Assembly: GCF_049889055.1 (NCBI RefSeq)
Contig: NZ_JBLTWO010000002.1
Coordinates: 372,001 to 436,000 of the forward strand
Direction: 5' to 3'
Length of the DNA: 64,000 nt
Source: Rhizorhabdus sp049889055
GTDB lineage: Bacteria; Pseudomonadota; Alphaproteobacteria; Sphingomonadales; Sphingomonadaceae
Shown here one piece after another: positions 57,867 through 64,000 of the stretch. The notes under the pieces are model-generated. The model worked only from the letters and a program-made list of their open reading frames with translations, did not search any database and was not told the DNA's origin. Both the position numbers and the translations under genes were made by a program. Every line of letters starts with the position of its first letter. Within the stretch, counting starts at the first letter, position 1.

Positions 57867-59375
57867 TCAGGCCTCGCGGAAACGGAACAGCATGCGGTCT
57901 TCGCTGGTGAAGCCGAACCGCCAGATGATCAGCCCGAAGGCCAGCAGGATCGCGGGGATGCCAAAGGCCAGCTCGGCCCATTCGGGCAGCCGCGTGAAGA
58001 GATAGCCGACCGCACCTGCGACCAGCGAGGCCCAGACCAGTGGCCAGCGCCAGCCGGACACGGGTGCATCGAGCAGCCTTGCCAGCAGCTTGGCCTTGGC
58101 GATCGAGGCGATTCCGAGCGCGAGCGCGAGTGCAATCGCGGGGGCCGCCGACTGCCAGATGACCGGCAGGCCCAGTTCGTCCCGCAGCAGCAGCACCAGC
58201 GCGAAGCTGAGCAAGATCTGCATGAGGATCATGCCCATCGATATCCACAGATTCAGGTGGCGGGCCACATAGATCAACGCGGCCTCGGACACGGCGGCAG
58301 TCGCGGCGACGACCTCGGCGAGCAGCAGGAAGGCGAGGGCGATCGTCCCCGCGACGAAATGCGGGCCGACGAGGCCCATCACGCCCTCGCCGGGAATGCC
58401 CAGCGCGAGACCGACGGCGGCCTGCGCAGCGATGATCCAGAAGCCGACCTGGGCGACCTGCTTCGCGACCGCTTCTCGGTTGCCGGCTTCGAGATTGCGC
58501 GTGATCACCGGTCCCAGGATCGGGTCGAAGCTGGTCTTCAGCTTCTGTGGCAGCGAGGCAACTTGCTGCGCGACATAATAGATGCCGACGATGGCGGGGG
58601 AGAAGAACAGGCCCAGGATGGCGATGTCGAGACGGCGCGATCCCCATTCGATCGCGTCGGCTGCTGCCAGTGGCACGTTGCGCTTCGCCAGAAGGAAGAG
58701 CGAGCTTGGGCGGGGGCGCCAGCCATGGGGCCAGCCGAAGCTCTTGAGCAGCGGCCAGATCGAGGCGACGAGCGCTGCCACCATCGACACGACATAGGCG
58801 ATGATCAGCCCGTCGCGCAGCGAGTAGAAGGCGAGGCCAAAGGCGGCGATGCTGATCGTCCAGGGTTCGATGACCGACCGCGCGCGGACCGTCGCGGCGA
58901 TATCGAGCCGGTAGGCGAGCGCCGCCAGCGAGATGTCAGACCAGGCCAGCGCGAAGATGGTCAGCGGCAGCAGCCATTCGAGGCCGTTGATGTCGCTGTT
59001 CGGGAACATCAGCTGGGGCAGGGTACCCAGCACCGTCGCGGCGACGGCGGAAGCGATGGCTGCCAGCAGAAGCGCGTCCCAGACGACATGGACATGCGGC
59101 CGCTCGGTGGCGGAGAGCTGGGCCGCCAGCCCGCGCTTCAGGCCCAGCGTCGCGAGGGTCGCGACGAACTCGACGATGATGATCGCATAGGCGAAGCGGC
59201 CCAGCGCCTCGGCCCCATACCAGCGCCCGGCGATGAACAGGAAGGGCAGGCGCGCCGCGAGACGCAGCAGGAAGCCGAAGAAATTGGTCCGGCCGCCCTT
59301 GGCGAGCGCCTTGATGTCTTCGCCTTCCTTGAGGGCGTCAGGTCCCGCTGCGGCGGACTCGGGGGGCAGGCTCAA
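57867..59375 (-). CDS. Polysaccharide/LPS flippase (MATE-like, Wzx-type)
   Basis: Inner-membrane flippase for lipid-linked oligosaccharides. 502 residues with 12-14 membrane segments: FFGFLLRLAARLPFLFIAGR, YAIIIVEFVATLATLGLKRG, FGLAFYSLRDGLIIAYVVSM, IAILGLFFSPAIVGIYYVAQ, VGFWIIAAQAAVGLALGIPG, AGTIALAFLLLAEVVAATAA. The segment VAQQVASLPQKLKTSFDPIL is typical of the PST/Wzx group. Substrate, likely exopolysaccharide or LPS O-unit, is not shown. Its ATG overlaps the polA stop by four bases (the flippase is downstream of polA), an unusual coupling of polymerase and envelope genes. Confidence 0.85.
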   Translation of the reverse strand: MSLPPESAAAGPDALKEGEDIKALAKGGRTNFFGFLLRLAARLPFLFIAGRWYGAEALGRFAYAIIIVEFVATLATLGLKRGLAAQLSATERPHVHVVWDALLLAAIASAVAATVLGTLPQLMFPNSDINGLEWLLPLTIFALAWSDISLAALAYRLDIAATVRARSVIEPWTISIAAFGLAFYSLRDGLIIAYVVSMVAALVASIWPLLKSFGWPHGWRPRPSSLFLLAKRNVPLAAADAIEWGSRRLDIAILGLFFSPAIVGIYYVAQQVASLPQKLKTSFDPILGPVITRNLEAGNREAVAKQVAQVGFWIIAAQAAVGLALGIPGEGVMGLVGPHFVAGTIALAFLLLAEVVAATAAVSEAALIYVARHLNLWISMGMILMQILLSFALVLLLRDELGLPVIWQSAAPAIALALALGIASIAKAKLLARLLDAPVSGWRWPLVWASLVAGAVGYLFTRLPEWAELAFGIPAILLAFGLIIWRFGFTSEDRMLFRFREA

Positions 59376-62158
59376 TGTGCGGCGCCCCAGCTGGTTCCCG
59401 TGCCGATCTCGACGCCGAGGGGAACCGAAAGCTCGACCAGCGGTTCGGCCGCCTTGGCCATGACCTCGCGGATGACCGCGCTCGCCGGCTCGACCTGGTC
59501 AGGGGACAATTCGAACACCAGTTCGTCATGCACCTGCAGCAGCATGCGGACGTCGGACAGCCCTGCAGCGGCCAGCGCCGGGTTCATCCGGACCATCGCC
59601 CGCTTGATGATGTCGGCGGAGGTGCCCTGGATCGGTGCGTTGATCGCCTGGCGTTCTGCCGACTGGCGTTCGCCCTGCTTGGCGCTGCGGATACCCGGGA
59701 GATGGGTCTTGCGACCGAACAGCGTGCTGACGAAGCCCTGCTCGCGGACCTGCGACAGGGTCGAGGCGATATAGTGGTTGATGCCGGGGAAGCGCGCGAA
59801 ATAGCGGTCGATCATCCCCTGCGCCTCGTCGCGCGACACTTCGAGGCGACCGGCCAGCCCCCAGGAAGAGATGCCGTAGAGGATCGAGAAATTGATCGTC
59901 TTGGCGCGCGCGCGGGTGTCGCGGTTGACCTCGCCGAACACCTCCTGCGCGGTCAGCGAGTGGATGTCGTCGCCGCGCGCGAAGGCGTCCTTCAAGGCCG
60001 GCACGTCCGCCATATGCGCGGCGAGGCGCAATTCGATCTGCGAATAGTCGGCCGACAGGATGACCTTGCCGGGTTCGGCGACGAAAGCATCGCGAATGCG
60101 GCGGCCGATTTCGGTCCGGATCGGGATATTCTGGAGATTGGGGTCGGTCGACGACAGCCGTCCGGTCTGCGCCACAGCCATCGAGAAACAGGTGTGCACC
60201 CGCCCGGTCTCGGGATTGATCTGCTCCTGCAGCGCGTCGGTATAGGTCGACTTGAGCTTGGTCAGCTGACGCCATTCGAGGACGAGCCGTGCGATCTTCG
60301 CGCCTTCGCCTGCCAGCCGTTCCAGTTCGGACGCGTCGGTCGAATAGACTCCGGTCTTGCCCTTGCGCCCGCCCTTGAAGCCCAGACGATCGAACAGGAC
60401 TTCGCCAAGCTGTTTCGGGCTACCGACCGTGAAGGGGCCGCCGGCCTCGGCGTGTATCTGCATTTCCAGCGCGGCGCTCTGCCCGGCAAACTCCGCCGAC
60501 AACCGGGCCAGTTCCTCGCGATCGACGCGGATGCCCGCGCGCTCCATGCCGGTCAGCACGGGAACGAGTGGCCGGTCGACGAGCTCATAGACCCGCGTCG
60601 CGCTTTCCGGGGCGAGCCTCGGCTTGAGCCGTTGCCAGAGGCGCAAGGTCACGTCGGCATCCTCGGCCGCATATTCGGTCGCGCGGTCGAGCGTCACCTT
60701 GTCGAAGCTCATCTGGCTCTTGCCGGTGCCGCAGACGCTTTTGAACTCGATGCAGCCATGATCTAAATGGCGACGGGCGAGTTCGTCCATGCCGTGACCG
60801 CCCAGACCGGCGTCCAGATCATAGGATAGCAGCATCGTGTCGTCATAAGGCGCGACCTCGATTCCGTGGCGGGCGAGGACCACCATGTCATATTTGATGT
60901 TCTGGCCGATCTTCAGCACGTCCGGCGCCGCCAGCAGCGGCCGCAGGCGTTCGATGGCGACATCCATCGGGATCTGCACCGGCCGTTCGGACAGCAGGCC
61001 ATCGCCGACATGGGCGAGCGGGATATAGCAGGCGCGGCCCGCCGCGGTGGCGAGGCTGACGCCGACGAGCAGCGCCCGGACCGGATCGATCGAATCGGTT
61101 TCGGTATCGACCGCGACGCGCCCTGCGGCATGCGCCTCGGCGATCCAGCGATCGAGCGCCTCCACCGTGACGACCGTCTCATAATCCTTGTGATTGAAAG
61201 GCACCTGCTCGACGGTCTGAGCGGGCTTTTCCTGTGCGCCGGGTGCAAGCGCCAGCATGGTCGGGCCGCCGCTGGGCAGCGTCGCGGGGCCATCGCCCTG
61301 CACCTTGGCGAGCAGCGACTTGAAGCCCATGTCCTCGAGGAAGGCGCGCAGAGGCTCGGGCGGAAGGCCCTTGAGCGCCAGACCGTCGAGCGGCTCGGGT
61401 AGCGGCGCGTCGTATTTCAGCCGGACAAGCTCGCGTGACAATCGCGCATTGTCGGCATGGTCGATCAGCGATTGTTTCAGCTTGGGCTTGGTGATCTGGT
61501 CGGTCGCGGCGAGCACCGCTTCCAAACTACCGAACTGCTGGATCAGTTGACTCGCCGTCTTCGGGCCGATGCCCGGGACGCCAGGCACATTGTCGACGCT
61601 GTCGCCCATCAGGGCGAGCACGTCACCAAGCGCTTCGGGTTCGACGCCGAATTTCTCGAGTACATGCTCGCGGCCCAGGCGCCGGTTGTTCATCGTGTCG
61701 AGCAGGTCGAGGCCCGGCCGGATCAATTGCATCAGGTCCTTGTCGGACGAAACGATCGTCACCTGCCAGCCCTGGGCAAGGGCTGCTTCGGCATAGCAGG
61801 CGATGATGTCGTCGGCTTCGAGGCCGAGTTCCTCGATGCAGGGAACCGAGAAGGCGCGGACGGCGTCGCGGATCAGCGGAAATTGCGGAACCAGATCCTC
61901 GGGCGGCGGCGGCCTGTGGGCCTTGTACCGGTCATACATCTCGTTGCGGAATGTCTTCGACGAGGCGTCGAGAATGACCGCGAGATGAGTCGGGCCATCG
62001 GCGTGGTGCAACTCGTTGATCAGCTTCCACAACATGGTGGTGAAGCCATAGACCGCGCCGGCGGGCACCCCGTGGCGGTTGGTCAGCGGGGGCAGGCGAT
62101 GATAGGCGCGGAAGATATAGCCCGAGCCGTCGACCAGATAGAGATGGTTGGATGACAT
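59372..62158 (-). CDS. polA: DNA polymerase I
   Basis: Repair and Okazaki-fragment polymerase. 928 residues, the full length. 5'-3' nuclease domain (1-290): LYLVDGSGYIFRAYHRLPPL, VILDASSKTFRNEMYDRYKA, and the helix-hairpin-helix VPGVPGIGPKTASQLIQQFG. 3'-5' exonuclease domain (about 320-515): VAVDTETDSIDPVRALLVGV, IGQNIKYDMVVLARHGIEVA. Polymerase domain (about 520-928): motif A VILSADYSQIELRLAAHMAD, motif B TINFSILYGISSWGLAGRLE, motif C LQVHDELVFEL. All catalytic acidic residues appear present, so proofreading is retained. Confidence 0.98.
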   Translation of the reverse strand: MSSNHLYLVDGSGYIFRAYHRLPPLTNRHGVPAGAVYGFTTMLWKLINELHHADGPTHLAVILDASSKTFRNEMYDRYKAHRPPPPEDLVPQFPLIRDAVRAFSVPCIEELGLEADDIIACYAEAALAQGWQVTIVSSDKDLMQLIRPGLDLLDTMNNRRLGREHVLEKFGVEPEALGDVLALMGDSVDNVPGVPGIGPKTASQLIQQFGSLEAVLAATDQITKPKLKQSLIDHADNARLSRELVRLKYDAPLPEPLDGLALKGLPPEPLRAFLEDMGFKSLLAKVQGDGPATLPSGGPTMLALAPGAQEKPAQTVEQVPFNHKDYETVVTVEALDRWIAEAHAAGRVAVDTETDSIDPVRALLVGVSLATAAGRACYIPLAHVGDGLLSERPVQIPMDVAIERLRPLLAAPDVLKIGQNIKYDMVVLARHGIEVAPYDDTMLLSYDLDAGLGGHGMDELARRHLDHGCIEFKSVCGTGKSQMSFDKVTLDRATEYAAEDADVTLRLWQRLKPRLAPESATRVYELVDRPLVPVLTGMERAGIRVDREELARLSAEFAGQSAALEMQIHAEAGGPFTVGSPKQLGEVLFDRLGFKGGRKGKTGVYSTDASELERLAGEGAKIARLVLEWRQLTKLKSTYTDALQEQINPETGRVHTCFSMAVAQTGRLSSTDPNLQNIPIRTEIGRRIRDAFVAEPGKVILSADYSQIELRLAAHMADVPALKDAFARGDDIHSLTAQEVFGEVNRDTRARAKTINFSILYGISSWGLAGRLEVSRDEAQGMIDRYFARFPGINHYIASTLSQVREQGFVSTLFGRKTHLPGIRSAKQGERQSAERQAINAPIQGTSADIIKRAMVRMNPALAAAGLSDVRMLLQVHDELVFELSPDQVEPASAVIREVMAKAAEPLVELSVPLGVEIGTGTSWGAAH

Positions 62159-62215
62159 GGAGCGGGGGGATAGCAGGGCTTTGGCTGCCGCGAAACCGCG
62201 ATCCGCTTCCCGGGG

Positions 62216-63601
62216 TTAGCGTTCGCCGAGCGCTTCGGGCGATCCGGTCCACCCGCCGCCCAGAGCCTGATAGAGCTGGATGCGCGCCGCAATCGCATCG
62301 GCGTGGACCTGGGTCAGGTTGAGTTCGGCGGCGAGCAACTGCCGTTGGGCGTCGAGCTGTTCGAGATAGGGCGAATAGCCCTCGCGATAGCGGTTCGTGG
62401 CGAGCTTCACGCCGCCGGCGAGCGCATCGCGCTGGCCGGTCGCCAGCGCCTGCTGTTCATCGAGACGCTGGACCGCCGCCAAGGCATCCTCGACCTCGCG
62501 AAAGGCCGTCAGCACCGTCTTGCGATAGCCGAAGGCGGCCTGATCGCGTCGAGCGGCGGCGGCCTCGCTCTGCGCCGCCAGCCGTCCGCCCTGAAAGATC
62601 GGCGCAAGGATGCTGCCGCCGATGCTCCAGATGGCGATCGGATCGGACAACAGGCTGGAAATCGCCGCCCCGCCGCTGGCGGCCAGCCGGACCTGGGGGA
62701 GGAACTGCTTGCGCGCTGCCGACAGCGAGCGGTCGCTCGCGGCCAGCTGATATTCGGCCTGCGCGATGTCGGGGCGCCTTCGCAGCAGTTCGGAGGGAAG
62801 ACCCGCGCCGATCGTCGGTTCCGCAAGGGCTTCGAGCCCAGCACCGCGGCTGATGGCCTGCGGAAGACGTCCGGTCAGCAGGCTGAGGGCGTTTTCGGCG
62901 CGCGTGATGGCGAGCTTGACCTGCGGGATGATCGCGGCGGTGGCATCATATTCGGCCTGCGCCTGCTGCAGTTCGAGGCGCGGCGAATAGCCATTGCCGA
63001 CCCGCGAGCGCGCGATGTGCAGCGATTCCGCGCGGGCCGCCAGCGTGCGTTCGGCGATCTTCAGGCGGGCGTCGAGCCCCAGCAAGGTCACATAAGTGGA
63101 TGCCGTCGTCGCGGCGACCGTCAGCCGTACCGCGTCCCTCGCGGCAGCGCTCGCGAGATAGTTATCGCGCGCCGCCCCGCGCTGATCCGCGAGGCGCCCG
63201 AAGAGATCGAGTTCATAGCCGATCTGGACCTGCGGCTGCGCCGCATTCTGCACTTCGGGTGTGCCGAAGGCGCTGACGCTGCGCGATCGTCCGCCGGTCA
63301 CGGACGCATCGATCGTCGGCAGCAATGTGGCATTGATGCCGCGCAGCGCGGCGCGCGCCTCGCGCACCCTGCCGGCGGCGATGCCGATGTCGGGATTGGC
63401 AGCACGCGCCGCCTCGACCAGCCGGCTCAGTTCCGGGTCGCCGAAGCGCCCCCACCAGGCAGGATCGCCGGGCGCACCCGCTTCGCTTGCGGTGCGCCAG
63501 TCGGACGGCAGAGCGAGCGGCGCGATCGCTACGGGCTGGGCATCACGGCCAGCACAGGCAGTGAGCAGGGCCGGCAACAGGAGAGCGGCAAGACGCTTCA
63601 T
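62216..63601 (-). CDS. Efflux transporter outer-membrane lipoprotein (NodT/TolC-like)
   Basis: Outer-membrane channel of a tripartite efflux pump. 461 residues from ATG 63601 with lipoprotein signal MKRLAALLLPALLTACAGRD; lipid attachment at Cys16. Two outer-membrane efflux repeats (OEP) follow: about 60-250 (WWGRFGDPELSRLVEAARAA, NPDIGIAAGRVREARAALRG) and about 260-455 (RRRPDIAQAEYQLAASDRSL, LTAFREVEDALAAVQRLDEQ), with coiled-coil character. The frame extends upstream, but the HlyD gene overlaps it there. Coupled to the HlyD-type protein by four bases; an MFS or ABC pump is expected beyond the window. Confidence 0.93.
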   Translation of the reverse strand: MKRLAALLLPALLTACAGRDAQPVAIAPLALPSDWRTASEAGAPGDPAWWGRFGDPELSRLVEAARAANPDIGIAAGRVREARAALRGINATLLPTIDASVTGGRSRSVSAFGTPEVQNAAQPQVQIGYELDLFGRLADQRGAARDNYLASAAARDAVRLTVAATTASTYVTLLGLDARLKIAERTLAARAESLHIARSRVGNGYSPRLELQQAQAEYDATAAIIPQVKLAITRAENALSLLTGRLPQAISRGAGLEALAEPTIGAGLPSELLRRRPDIAQAEYQLAASDRSLSAARKQFLPQVRLAASGGAAISSLLSDPIAIWSIGGSILAPIFQGGRLAAQSEAAAARRDQAAFGYRKTVLTAFREVEDALAAVQRLDEQQALATGQRDALAGGVKLATNRYREGYSPYLEQLDAQRQLLAAELNLTQVHADAIAARIQLYQALGGGWTGSPEALGER

Positions 63602-64000
63602 TGTACGCCCCGCGTATCGACCTTGGCCTCCACAGACATGCCCGGCCGCAGCCGGACCGCGAGCGCCTGGCCGGGATCGACCCTGATGCGCACGGCGATG
63701 CGCTGCGCCACCTTGACGAAATTGCCGGTCGCATTGTCGGGCTTGAGGACGGCGAATTCCGATCCGGCGGCGGGTGCCAGATTCTCGACCCGACCGCGCA
63801 ATTCCGCGCCGCCCAGGGCATCGACCTTGAACGTCGCTGGCTGACCGACCCGCATGCGGCGGGTCTGCGTTTCCTTGTAGTTCGCCACGACCCACACGTC
63901 GCGCGGGACGAGGAACAGCAATTGCGTGCCCGCCGTCACGAAGGCGCCATTGCGAACGCCGATTTCGGACAGTTGCCCGTCGACGGGCGCACGAATGACG
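63598..64000 (-). CDS. HlyD/EmrA-type membrane fusion protein (N-terminus outside window)
   Basis: Periplasmic adaptor linking an inner-membrane pump to the NodT-type channel. Only the C-terminal 134 residues are seen, from VIRAPVDGQLSEIGVRNGAF through VWVVANYKETQTRRMRVGQP, FKVDALGGAELRGRVENLAP and NFVKVAQRIAVRIRVDPGQ to RLRPGMSVEAKVDTRGVQ. The VKVAQRIPVRI-like motif and beta-barrel segment are typical of EmrA/VceA proteins, which pair with MFS transporters of the EmrB type. The frame is open at base 64000. Overlaps the following lipoprotein gene by four bases. Confidence 0.92.
   Translation of the reverse strand, partial: VIRAPVDGQLSEIGVRNGAFVTAGTQLLFLVPRDVWVVANYKETQTRRMRVGQPATFKVDALGGAELRGRVENLAPAAGSEFAVLKPDNATGNFVKVAQRIAVRIRVDPGQALAVRLRPGMSVEAKVDTRGVQ

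Overview
The window is a 64 kb stretch of GC-rich chromosome from an alphaproteobacterium, most likely a sphingomonad (order Sphingomonadales; Sphingomonas or Rhizorhabdus-like). The reasons are the pckA / chvI-chvG-hprK-rapZ block, the short HprK, the number of TonB-dependent receptors, a DUF4170 gene, a LOV-HTH regulator of the EL222 type, and the overall gene content. No phage, insertion sequence, integrase or CRISPR array was found. Most of the window is dense core genome with many 4-base stop/start overlaps (ATGA), and no gene-free stretch exceeds about 300 bases.

Region 1 (1-10.3 kb) holds carbon and cell-envelope signalling (rapZ, hprK, chvG, chvI, with pckA divergent), a conserved hypothetical gene, a diguanylate cyclase, guaB, an RsmB-type RNA methyltransferase and a TPR lipoprotein/secreted protein. 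Region 2 (10.3-17.4 kb) is the classical outer-membrane maturation operon lptD-surA-pdxA-rsmA, followed by divergent pepA.

Region 3 (17.4-22.1 kb) is the most unusual. A tight operon cofE-cofD-cofC encodes late steps of deazaflavin coenzyme F420 synthesis, rare in Proteobacteria. Directly upstream on the same strand lies a blue-light LOV-HTH transcription factor. Divergent from that are folE (GTP cyclohydrolase I) and a renalase-like FAD oxidoreductase. Together they suggest a light- and redox-linked cofactor locus.

Region 4 (22.2-30.0 kb) is an accessory transport cluster next to a tRNA-Arg: two divergent TonB-dependent receptors, an ABC ATPase translationally coupled to one receptor, and two large ABC-2/DUF3526 permeases on the opposite strand, converging on the ATPase gene. 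Region 5 (30.3-32.7 kb) has a queuosine-precursor transporter and a purS-purQ-GFA-ynfA operon.

Region 6 (32.8-38.2 kb) is a second iron/redox cluster: a TonB-dependent receptor, then a PepSY membrane protein, a DUF2271 protein, a DUF4198 protein and the flavin transferase ApbE. The DUF2271 protein carries a DGVSGAT motif that looks like an ApbE flavinylation site, and a perfect 8-base inverted repeat resembling a Fur box precedes the PepSY gene. This points to an iron-repressed, flavin-dependent periplasmic redox system.

Region 7 (38.4-64 kb) returns to core functions: rpoD, dnaG, a YqeY protein, carA-carB, greA, a rhomboid protease, DUF4170, an MlaC-like lipid-binding protein, a three-gene envelope-stress-like cluster, eno, a GAF histidine kinase, purH, an MFS exporter, an LPS flippase overlapping polA, and an incomplete HlyD / NodT efflux pair running off the end.
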